From assembly GCF_001456115.1 (NCBI RefSeq), contig NZ_CP013271.1, positions 1 through 6,108 of the forward strand: 6,108 bases of DNA, written 5' to 3'. The number at the start of each line of letters is the position of its first letter. Position 1 is the first letter of the stretch. Position numbers and translations under genes: made by a program. The notes beneath the pieces were generated by a model. That model saw nothing but the letters and a program-made list of their open reading frames with translations, was not told the DNA's origin and searched no databases. Of the stretch, positions 1-4,171 are shown one piece after another. This DNA comes from Sphingobium baderi. Lineage in GTDB: Bacteria; Pseudomonadota; Alphaproteobacteria; Sphingomonadales; Sphingomonadaceae.

Positions 1-474
1 CGGCGGGGCCTGCGACAGTATATCGAGCGGGGGACCGAGTGGCTACGCGATGCGGGGCAGCGCATATCGGGCAGGCTGCATGCGTTCGCGGCCACCTTGA
101 GCGGCGCGGTCGATCGCGATCGGCGCGATGCCGCCGATGCGCAGCGTCAGGAGCAGCTTGCCGCCGAGCGCGCGCGTGAGCAGGCACAGGAGCGCCAGCA
201 GGCGCAGGAACGGGAGAAGGTGGCGGAGAAGTTCAGGACCATAGCCGGGCAGCGCGAGGCGGGCACCCATGGTTATGGCGACCATAACAGCGACTGGAAG
301 GCTACTCCGGAGGCGCTCCGAAAGGCGGTGGACGCCTATAACGGGGCGAACCAGCATACCAAGGATCTCTACATCGAGCGGATCCAGCGCGAACCCCAGA
401 TGGCGCGGGCGGTGGGCCAGTTGCTCCACGAGCGCGAGCTGGTCCTGCAACGGGATCGGGGGATGAGCTTATGA
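1..474 (+). CDS. mobA: MobA/MobL-family relaxase, C-terminal part (gene continues from window end if circular)
   Basis: This frame is open from the first base and ends at a TGA at 472-474, giving 157 residues with no start of their own needed. The start of the piece (RRGLRQYIERGTEWLRDAG) is ordinary relaxase-like helical sequence. Residues 38-85 are a strongly charged Gln/Glu/Arg/Ala-rich stretch likely to form a long helix or coiled coil, and the remainder is a small helical tail. The window length is a multiple of three and this frame matches the frame of the relaxase N-terminus that runs off the right edge (5371-6108). Both are therefore probably one gene of about 403 codons on a circle. 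The C-terminal region of such relaxases is not catalytic and usually contacts relaxosome or coupling partners (family knowledge). The stop overlaps the next start as ATGA at 471-474. Confidence 0.85.
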   Translation, partial: RRGLRQYIERGTEWLRDAGQRISGRLHAFAATLSGAVDRDRRDAADAQRQEQLAAERAREQAQERQQAQEREKVAEKFRTIAGQREAGTHGYGDHNSDWKATPEALRKAVDAYNGANQHTKDLYIERIQREPQMARAVGQLLHERELVLQRDRGMSL

Positions 475-773
475 GTGTGCCAGGTAAGCTGCCTGAGCAG
501 AAGCGACCATTTCAGGACATCAGGCTATCGGCCTATGAGCTTTCGGTAGCCCTCAGGCGCGAATTTAAAGGTCATTTAATCCATCAACCTGATAAGGTGC
601 TCAACGGAGCCGTTCATGCATGCTTTGATGATCCTTGCCGGAACCCTGATTCCGCTATTTGCTTCCTTGATTGTATCAGCGGAATGGGGAAGAGTTTGGA
701 GGGCTGTATTCATCGGCACGTTTCTATCCCTGCTCTCTTTAGCGATCTTGATTTTCATCGAGCGCTACAATGA
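471..773 (+). CDS. Uncertain small ORF translationally coupled to mobA
   Basis: This 100-codon frame starts at an ATG that overlaps the mobA stop by four bases (ATGA), with a good purine-rich ribosome site (GGGGGA) about seven bases upstream, a typical sign of translational coupling. The first 48 or so residues look protein-like: a charged, amphipathic segment containing RLSAYELSVALRREFKGHL. From about base 616 it shares the DNA with a hydrophobic membrane-protein frame. There its own translation becomes cysteine-rich and unconvincing, with five cysteines between about residues 51 and 81. I do not recognise it. It could be a genuine overlapping gene, or an originally longer gene whose soluble N-terminus has been separated by a frameshift from the membrane part at 616-879. 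The start is well supported; the 3' half is doubtful. Confidence 0.45.
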   Translation: MSVPGKLPEQKRPFQDIRLSAYELSVALRREFKGHLIHQPDKVLNGAVHACFDDPCRNPDSAICFLDCISGMGKSLEGCIHRHVSIPALFSDLDFHRALQ

Positions 774-879
774 AGGCGGCCTCATTCTGATTGCCACGGT
801 AGTGGGTCTGCCGTTTATTTTCGGATTTGCGTTTGTGGGCACTACGGTTGGCAGGATGATGCACAAGCCAAGAATATGA
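616..879 (+). CDS. Small three-helix membrane protein, unknown function
   Basis: This frame encodes 87 residues with three clear hydrophobic segments at about residues 3-21, 29-48 and 54-78. They are separated by short polar turns (EWGRVW and ERYNEGG), and the protein ends in a basic tail (GRMMHKPRI). The ATG at 616 has a GGAG ribosome site at 606-609 with six bases of spacing, and an in-frame stop near 547 limits upstream starts. It lies in the mobA transcription direction, so it is probably co-transcribed. Base composition is visibly more AT-rich than in mobA, which suggests separate ancestry. Candidate roles for a small inner-membrane protein next to a relaxase include entry exclusion or a mobilization accessory function, but no motif supports either. 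It overlaps the doubtful frame at 471-773 and might be the displaced C-terminal half of the same ancestral protein. Confidence 0.65.
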   Translation: MHALMILAGTLIPLFASLIVSAEWGRVWRAVFIGTFLSLLSLAILIFIERYNEGGLILIATVVGLPFIFGFAFVGTTVGRMMHKPRI

Positions 880-915
880 TTGATCGGTTTAGCCGCCAGT
901 CCGCTCTCCACCCCT

Positions 916-921
916 CCTAGC
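916..921. repeat. Target-site duplication, left copy (CCTAGC)
   Basis: The hexamer CCTAGC directly abuts the left tip (TGTAGG) of the element and is repeated exactly next to the right tip at 1711-1716. Removing the element and one copy restores a continuous intergenic sequence. Related transposons usually duplicate five bases, so one matching base may be chance. Confidence 0.75.
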
Positions 922-1089
922 TGTAGGCGCTTGCAATCGTAGCGGCGTCTGCTCGCAAACGGAGCGATTTTCTGCTCGGATTATCTGACAATGGGCGGAG
1001 CAGTCTGCTCACGCTAATTGCCAATGTGCTCGCCATCATCCGGCGCTGCTCGCAGTCATGGTCGCCTGCTCACATTATCTGCCAGCGGG
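922..1089 (+). repeat. Left end of the element: terminal inverted repeat plus subterminal TGCTC sites
   Basis: TGCTC heads occur at 950, 973, 1006, 1027, 1047 and 1067, after a terminal variant that contains GCTTGCAATCGTAGCG. Two sub-types alternate. One resembles TGCTCGCAAACGG. The other resembles TGCTCACATTATCTGCCAG, with related TCTGnCA or TTGCCA cores after 973, 1006 and 1067. The spacing of about 20-21 bp in the inner part is two helical turns, as expected for a row of transposase protomers on one face of the DNA. The array could in principle be an iteron or partition site, but its exact inverted duplication at 1542-1710 and the flanking direct repeat favour a transposon end. Confidence 0.75.
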
Positions 1090-1096
1090 AGTGGCG

Positions 1097-1357
1097 TCAG
1101 CGTGGCACCCGGATGGAGCCGTCCGCGATCCCTTCGGCGATATTTGAGAGCATGACGGCGTAGCGGTGCAGGCCGGGGAAGCGACCGGCGTTTCTCTCGA
1201 TCTCTTCGCCGTATCCGGCATCGAGCAGCGCCTTGAAGTCCGGCATCACGTCGAACATGCCGCCGAGCAGATCGATATCGGAAGCACCGATCAGCAGCAG
1301 GGCATTCGCATGGGCGTCGAGGCGTTTCATCGTCTCCAGCATTTCGGTTTTGGTCAT
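1097..1357 (-). CDS. Cargo gene of the mini-element, 86-residue hypothetical protein
   Basis: The gene starts at an ATG at 1357 preceded by a strong ribosome site (GGAAAGG with a short spacer), and ends at a TGA (1097-1099) only seven bases inside the left transposon array. It is therefore carried wholly by the element at 922-1710. The protein is acidic and mostly helical by eye, with MLETMKRLDAHANALLL near the N-terminus, a central FDVMPDFKALLDAGYGEEIE, and a C-terminal LHRYAVMLSNIAEGIADG. No signal peptide, membrane segment, zinc-binding or catalytic motif is visible. I do not recognise a family. A small acidic protein borne by a mobile element could be an antitoxin, an anti-restriction protein or a regulator, but nothing in the sequence distinguishes these. 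High GC and an intact frame with its own translation signal suggest it is expressed. Confidence 0.7.
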   Translation of the reverse strand: MTKTEMLETMKRLDAHANALLLIGASDIDLLGGMFDVMPDFKALLDAGYGEEIERNAGRFPGLHRYAVMLSNIAEGIADGSIRVPR

Positions 1358-1541
1358 CGCACCCTTTCCGCTTGCGTGGTGTCATCGCCTATTATGCGCT
1401 GGCCCTGTTCGCGAAAACCTTCCTTTCTGACGATCCTGCCGGCGGGCCATGACCGCAACGCATTTCTGCGGCCCGCCGCGTGTCAAAACTGTTCTGGAAA
1501 CCCGCTTCGCAAAAGCGTCTGCCGGCGACGGGTTTGGAGAA
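1358..1541 (-). promoter_or_regulatory. Upstream region of the cargo gene with inverted repeats; promoter position uncertain
   Basis: I see no gene in this stretch. It holds an 8-bp perfect inverted repeat (GGCGGGCC 1441-1448 with GGCCCGCC 1470-1477). A longer imperfect one pairs 1491-1504 with 1529-1542 at 12 of 14 positions, with a small hairpin CGCTT/AAGCG (1503-1517) inside it. On the minus strand a TTGACA occurs at 1486-1481 and a CATAAT at 1396-1391. They are not correctly spaced with each other, so either could belong to a weak promoter reading into the gene that starts at 1357. The symmetry suggests operator sites or recombination-related structure. Confidence 0.35.
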
Positions 1542-1710
1542 CCCACTGGCAGGGAGTGTGAGCACGACGCCCCGTTTGCAAGCAGCGCCGGATGATGGCG
1601 AGCACACTGGCAGATAATTCGAGCACGAGGCCATGCGCCAGTGGCAGAAAGGGTGAGCAGAAAATCGCTCCGTTTGCGAGCAGACGCCGCTACGATTGCA
1701 AGCGCCTACA
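1542..1710 (-). repeat. Right end of the element: mirrored array of subterminal sites
   Basis: Read on the minus strand this repeats the left end: 56 identical bases from the tip, then TGCTC heads (plus-strand GAGCA at 1678, 1655, 1621, 1600, and 1560, and the variant AAGCA at 1580). The spacings of 23, 34, 21, 20 and 20 nearly copy the left end. The innermost site (1542-1564) reads TGCTCACACTCCCTGCCAG. Segments between sites have diverged much more than the sites themselves. Confidence 0.75.
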
Positions 1711-1716
1711 CCTAGC
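1711..1716. repeat. Target-site duplication, right copy (CCTAGC)
   Basis: This is the exact partner of the hexamer at 916-921, immediately after the right tip (CCTACA) of the element. Confidence 0.75.
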
Positions 1717-1726
1717 CGTTCCCTGC

Positions 1727-1746
1727 CCTGATACGCGACAATCAGG
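1727..1746 (-). terminator. Possible terminator hairpin after the HTH gene
   Basis: CCTGAT (1727-1732) and ATCAGG (1741-1746) form a perfect 6-bp stem with an 8-base loop, 15 bases past the stop of the minus-strand HTH gene. There is no following T-tract in the minus direction, so factor-independent termination would be weak. The position is suitable but the evidence is thin. Confidence 0.3.
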
Positions 1747-1761
1747 TGAAAATCGCCGCTC

Positions 1762-2253
1762 TCATGCTTCATCGCCGCTAGGGCTGCCGCCCTGGCGGCT
1801 AAACAGGCGTGACCAGAAGCCGCGCTGGGACATCGGCTGAGGAGTAACGCGCGCGATAGCGAGGTTTTGCGCCATGGTGCGCCAGTGGTCCCGATCCTCA
1901 CGGATAAGGGCTGCTTGGGTTTCTAGGGCGGCCATTTCTGCTTCCAGTCGATCCACTTGCGATGCGCGGGAGCGCAAGATGGCTAGTTCTGCATTGGCAC
2001 CGGAAAGCTGCTCATGGAGGATTGTTACCTGTCCTTTCAGAGCTTCGAAATCCTCGGCATCTCGAACCTTTTTCGTATTCTTCGAGAAGGTTCGATTAGA
2101 ACCCTTTGCGGTAGGTTCTACCCAGACCCAAAGGCGACCAGAATTGTCTCGCTCTCCCCTCATTTTACCCGCTTTATAGCGCGATCTCAGGGTATTTTGT
2201 GGAACGCTCAGGAGGTCTGATGCCTCTCGTAAGGTCATACGAACTTCGGTCAT
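1762..2253 (-). CDS. MerR/excisionase-like HTH protein with coiled coil, possible partition or copy-control factor
   Basis: The 163-residue protein has an N-terminal helix-turn-helix of the MerR/excisionase type at about residues 6-46 (LREASDLLSVPQNTLR, then GKMRGERDNSGRLWVWV). A basic linker follows, then a long heptad-like coiled coil at about residues 66-125 rich in Glu, Leu and Ala, and a C-terminal tail containing SQRGFWSRLFSR. HTH plus coiled coil is the architecture of single-protein plasmid partition or regulatory factors such as KfrA and the pSK1 Par protein (family knowledge). The same role here is inferred. It lies 48 bp downstream of rep on the same strand, so it is probably in the rep operon. 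Upstream and within its own coding DNA are repeated GGTTC/GAACC boxes that could be its binding sites. No strong ribosome site precedes the ATG at 2253. A strong hairpin (1774-1799) lies near the 3' end of the coding region. Confidence 0.75.
   Translation of the reverse strand: MTEVRMTLREASDLLSVPQNTLRSRYKAGKMRGERDNSGRLWVWVEPTAKGSNRTFSKNTKKVRDAEDFEALKGQVTILHEQLSGANAELAILRSRASQVDRLEAEMAALETQAALIREDRDHWRTMAQNLAIARVTPQPMSQRGFWSRLFSRQGGSPSGDEA
2062..2118. repeat. Intragenic cluster of GGTTC/GAACC inverted boxes
   Basis: Within the HTH gene, TCGAACC (2062-2068) pairs with GGTTCGA (2089-2095), GGTTC (2089-2093) pairs with GAACC (2099-2103) around a 5-base centre, and GGTTC recurs at 2114-2118. Bases 2072-2091 match the intergenic bases 2266-2285 at 19 of 20 positions. 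The cluster is more AT-rich than the surrounding coding DNA, which suggests a protein-binding function overlaid on the codons. Confidence 0.5.
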
Positions 2254-2301
2254 TTTAGAACCATGTTCGTATTGTTCGAGAAGGTCAATTTCGAACTATT
2301 C
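2254..2301 (-). promoter_or_regulatory. Candidate operator or centromere region upstream of the HTH gene
   Basis: The 48-bp gap between rep and the HTH gene contains the palindrome GAACcatGTTC (2258-2268) and the inverted pair GTTCGA (2274-2279) / TCGAAC (2291-2296). A minus-strand TTGACC (2288-2283) is a possible -35 box. The palindrome would cover the matching -10 position, as expected for autorepression. Bases 2266-2285 recur with one mismatch inside the gene at 2072-2091. Confidence 0.5.
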
Positions 2302-3165
2302 TCAAATGTCACCATCATCTGCGTTACGCAGCTTGTCGCCCAAGCTGCCCAGTAGTTTCGCCATCCCTTCACGTACCACCGGGTCAGGTTCCGTTTCCAT
2401 TAGCGGCGGCGCATCGGGGGAGTCTGGTGGGTCTTTGCGGCGAGCGGCGCTATGGCGCTCGTTCTCGGCTACCGTGTCAGCGGCGTCTAACGGGTCTTTC
2501 CAGCGCCAATCAAAGCGAACGGCCACTACCGAGCGGCCCACCTTTTTAGGCGTCATGGTGACGTCCACCGTCCCGAAATCGTTGATTGCATCAAGCGCGG
2601 GATCGAGGACGCGCACTTTTAACGCCTGCCAGCGGTCATAGGACCGCTTATCATCTACACCGAGCAGGCCACGCAGATTGTCGATGCTCCACTGGGCATA
2701 GGGTTCGCGCTGGCGTTTGCGATCAGCCAGAAGGGCATAAAGGCGGCGGGCGTGAGGAGGGAGCCGGTGCGCCGCTGTCGTCTCGATCTTCACGAAATTG
2801 CCGGGGCTACGCAAAGCATGAACACCTGCGGGCGGGATCAGGATGCGGGCTTGTGATCCGCCTTCAGTGATGTGCCATTCGGCCACCAGTACCGCGCCCC
2901 ATTCGTCGCCCCGGTGCTGCCCGCTTAGTTTTAGGCCGGTCATGCGGTCGAGACACTCACGAAGCCAGACATTATCCTGACGCGCATCCGGGCCGCGCAA
3001 ACGAGCGGTAGGGATATTGAGCCAAACTGCGTTGGGTACGTTGGCTGGTGTCCGTTCCTCATCAAGGACCGCCGTAATCTCCCACAGGGCTGAGATCATT
3101 GCCGGGGTTAGTGGCTTTTCAGCACGCAGGGCTAAGGCAGCAGATGACACAGCGATTTGCTCCAT
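2302..3165 (-). CDS. rep: Plasmid replication initiator protein, Rep_3 (RepB) superfamily
   Basis: This encodes a 287-residue initiator of the two-winged-helix Rep_3 type, which binds origin iterons and opens the DNA for theta replication. The second winged helix is clear at about residues 155-220. It contains WSIDNLRGLLGV, then SYDRWQALKVRVLDPALDAI, then the basic MTPKKVGRSVVAVRFDW that typifies the family. Residues 20-130 would form the first winged helix, and the tail from about 228 is acidic, Pro-rich and probably disordered. The length is normal for the family. The start is well constrained: an in-frame TAG lies just nine bases before the ATG at 3165. No Shine-Dalgarno sequence is visible, so translation may be weak or leaderless. 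Six 22-bp iterons begin 36 bp upstream, the expected arrangement. The HTH gene follows 48 bp downstream. Confidence 0.92.
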   Translation of the reverse strand: MEQIAVSSAALALRAEKPLTPAMISALWEITAVLDEERTPANVPNAVWLNIPTARLRGPDARQDNVWLRECLDRMTGLKLSGQHRGDEWGAVLVAEWHITEGGSQARILIPPAGVHALRSPGNFVKIETTAAHRLPPHARRLYALLADRKRQREPYAQWSIDNLRGLLGVDDKRSYDRWQALKVRVLDPALDAINDFGTVDVTMTPKKVGRSVVAVRFDWRWKDPLDAADTVAENERHSAARRKDPPDSPDAPPLMETEPDPVVREGMAKLLGSLGDKLRNADDGDI

Positions 3166-3200
3166 AGGGATACGCTAATTGTCGCAATGTATCCTGTCAA
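3165..3200 (-). promoter_or_regulatory. Candidate rep promoter
   Basis: On the minus strand a perfect TTGACA (3200-3195) is followed after 17 bases by TAGCGT (3177-3172), a weak -10. This would start the transcript at or next to the rep ATG. The -35 box lies between the isolated iteron core (3188-3194) and the first full iteron (3201), so Rep bound there should repress its own promoter. The -10 match is poor, so the assignment is tentative. Confidence 0.45.
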
Positions 3201-3332
3201 TGTATCCCCGAACCCTCCGGCGTGTATCCCCGAACCCTCCGGCGTGTATCCCCGAACCCTCCGGCGTGTATCCTTTTACCCTCCGGCGTGTACCTTTTTA
3301 CCCTCCGGCGTGTATCCTTTTAGCCTACAGTG
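3201..3332. repeat. Replication origin iterons: six direct repeats of 22 bp
   Basis: TGTATCC-type cores start at 3201, 3223, 3245, 3267, 3289 and 3311, an exact 22-bp period. The first three units are identical (TGTATCCCCGAACCCTCCGG plus CG). The next two replace the centre with a T-rich TTTTA segment, and the sixth keeps TGTATCCTTTTA but diverges afterwards. An isolated core lies at 3188-3194. A period of about two helical turns next to a Rep_3 gene is the standard iteron arrangement for Rep binding, so this is very probably part of oriV. I saw no convincing DnaA box nearby. Confidence 0.9.
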
Positions 3333-3388
3333 TCAGTGTCTAGTCTCAGAGTCTGGAACAGACACTGACACTGAGACTAGACACTGAC
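3328..3388. repeat. Large palindrome beside the iterons, with two alternative pairings
   Basis: GTCAGTGTCTAGTCTCAG (3332-3349) is an exact reverse complement of 3371-3388, an 18-bp stem. A second exact pairing of 13 bp joins 3328-3340 with 3361-3373, so two mutually exclusive folds are possible. A small inner hairpin (GTCTG-GAA-CAGAC, 3351-3363) occupies the centre of the larger fold. Its place at the end of the iteron array suggests an origin element, a replication-fork or transcription barrier, or the source of a structured regulatory RNA. No T-tract follows, so a simple terminator is less likely. Confidence 0.75.
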
Positions 3389-3452
3389 GGCAGACACACA
3401 CTGAAAATTGAGCGCCGCTGGTCGCGGCGCGCGTCATTGGAAGAACAAGCCG

Positions 3453-3632
3453 ATGGGTAGCAGCCCGATCCAAACCGACGCCGACTACCGGGCGGCAGTT
3501 GATGAAATCCGCGCACTCTGGGATGCGGAAGCAGGCAGCGCAGATGAGGACCGTCTCGATGTGTTGGCAACACTGGTCGATGCGTATGAACGCCAGCATT
3601 GGCCTGCTTCACCTACGCCAAAGCAAGACTAG
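3453..3632 (+). pseudogene. HigA-type antitoxin fragment lacking the HTH domain
   Basis: The 59-residue product matches the N-terminal domain of HigA-type antitoxins (COG5499 style). DADYRAAVDEIRALWDAEAG is followed by DRLDVLATLVDAYERQHWP, the usual lead-in before the HTH domain. The protein stops right after this domain, and the expected helix-turn-helix is not found in any frame downstream, so the gene is truncated. No HigB-like toxin is adjacent. The ATG at 3453 has a GGAAGA ribosome site at 3439-3444 with eight-base spacing, so the fragment may still be translated. A HigA N-domain without HTH might bind a toxin or another antitoxin but not an operator. I call it a remnant, while a functional stand-alone short protein remains possible. 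Confidence 0.65.
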
Positions 3633-3730
3633 AGGCCGTAAATGGCTATCAGGGGATGTAAGAGGCGATTTCCGGCCCGTAGAGCATAGGGAGCCTCTGA
3701 GGGTAGGTCGCGAGTACCCAAGGGCTTGGC

Positions 3731-3748
3731 GGTGCCCTAACGGGCACC
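3731..3748. terminator. Hairpin between convergent genes
   Basis: GGTGCCC-TAAC-GGGCACC is a perfect 7-bp GC-rich stem with a 4-base loop. It lies in the 126-bp gap between the plus-strand antitoxin fragment and the minus-strand antitoxin-like gene, where a bidirectional terminator is expected. No T-tract follows on either strand, so factor-independent activity is uncertain. Apart from a distant AGAGGC/GCCTCT pair (about 3660-3698), I see nothing else in the gap. Confidence 0.45.
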
Positions 3749-3758
3749 AGAGGGCAAA

Positions 3759-3938
3759 TCAGGGGCGTTCGGTTTCGCGCAGATGGCAGGGCGGACATTC
3801 GCCCTCGCCAGCAGTGCCCCAGCTATCGAGCCAGCGGGCTACTTCCTCGCCGGTCAGGTGCAGCCCGGTTTCCCGATATTCGGCCCATGAGGCGAGGGCT
3901 TCGGCCTTGAAGCTCTCGCGGGCTTGCGTGCGGTCCAC
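3759..3938 (-). CDS. Small antitoxin-like regulator downstream of brnA
   Basis: The frame gives about 59 residues from a GTG at 3938, two bases after the brnA stop, so translation is probably coupled to brnA. An alternative GTG at 3998 overlaps brnA heavily and lacks a ribosome site. The protein contains DRTQARESFKAEALASW, then YRETGLHLTGEEVARWLDSWG, and a short tail with CPPC. From memory, this TGLHxTxxEVxxWLxxWG pattern occurs in small proteins annotated as CopG-like regulators or antitoxins usually next to RelE/ParE toxins. No such toxin is present, so it would be an orphan or a third component of the BrnTA operon. Family assignment is moderate; the frame itself is convincing. Confidence 0.6.
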   Translation of the reverse strand: MDRTQARESFKAEALASWAEYRETGLHLTGEEVARWLDSWGTAGEGECPPCHLRETERP

Positions 3939-3940
3939 GA

Positions 3941-4171
3941 TCAGATTTGCCCCGTCGCCACAAGCTGGCCGAGCAGGGTGTTTACACGGGTCTGCCACCC
4001 GGGGCCGCTGTCGCGCAGATGCTCCACCGTCTTTGCATCCAAGCGGATTTTTACCTCGACCTTGGGGTCTTCCGACTTGGGACGCCCACGCCGGGACGGC
4101 TTCATCCCGGCCATGAAGGCGGCATCCATCGGCGGGTTGTCGTCGTGAATTTCAGGGTCAAACTTGGCCAT
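3941..4171 (-). CDS. brnA: BrnA-family antitoxin (DUF4415)
   Basis: The 76-residue protein has the BrnA layout. A toxin-binding N-terminal region (MAKFDPEIHDDNPPMDAAF) is followed by a basic GRPKSEDPK and a C-terminal ribbon-helix-helix containing VEVKIRLDAKTVEHLRDSG and GWQTRVNTLL (residues about 38-70). BrnA neutralises BrnT by complex formation, and the complex represses the operon (family knowledge). The ATG at 4171 is preceded by GAGG with seven-base spacing and lies 14 bases inside the end of brnT, the usual gene order and overlap. It is full length with no missing motif. Confidence 0.9.
   Translation of the reverse strand: MAKFDPEIHDDNPPMDAAFMAGMKPSRRGRPKSEDPKVEVKIRLDAKTVEHLRDSGPGWQTRVNTLLGQLVATGQI

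Larger units (their letters stand above)
922..1710. mobile_element. 789-bp non-autonomous transposon-like element with multi-site inverted ends
   Basis: The first 56 bases (922-977) are a perfect reverse complement of the last 56 (1655-1710). The element starts TGTAGGCGCTTGC and ends with the complement. It is flanked by the identical hexamer CCTAGC at 916-921 and 1711-1716, which fits a target-site duplication. Inside the perfect repeats both ends carry further matching subterminal sites headed by TGCTC, in the same order and nearly the same spacing (23, 33 or 34, 21, 20 and 20 bases). A second exact match of 26 bases pairs 1025-1050 with 1581-1606. TGT...ACA tips with several transposase-binding repeats of about 20 bp at each end are typical of Tn7, Tn402/Tn5053 and Mu-type elements (family knowledge). 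There is no transposase, so movement would need one supplied in trans. It sits between the convergent ends of the membrane-protein gene and the HTH gene and disrupts neither. I do not recognise the terminal sequence as a named element. Confidence 0.8.

Noticed and set aside
922..1710. CRISPR array or integron attC site
   Set aside because: The TGCTC sites are short, imperfect and inverted between the two ends, unlike identical direct CRISPR repeats. No cas gene, integrase or attC core sites (RYYYAAC/GTTRRRY) are present.
922..1710. Second replication origin with its own iterons
   Set aside because: The 20-21-bp spacing is iteron-like, but the two arrays are inverted copies with perfect tips and a flanking direct repeat, and no initiator gene lies between them. 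A transposon explains this better.
1392..1901. Open frame of 169 codons on the minus strand
   Set aside because: It runs across the transposon end, the flanking duplication and the HTH gene in another frame, and its translation is low-complexity and Cys/Arg/Ser-rich.
2302..3332. IncQ-type replicon (RepA helicase, RepB primase, RepC)
   Set aside because: The mobilization part resembles IncQ plasmids, but only one Rep_3-type initiator is present and no helicase or primase genes are found.
3157..3387. Plus-strand frame with a repetitive Pro/Tyr/Val peptide
   Set aside because: It is the chance translation of the 22-bp iterons, whose period is not a multiple of three, so the peptide changes with each unit.
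3499..4116. Open frame of 205 codons on the plus strand
   Set aside because: It crosses the antitoxin fragment, an intergenic hairpin and the antisense of two well-supported minus-strand genes. The translation is Arg/Ser/Pro-rich.
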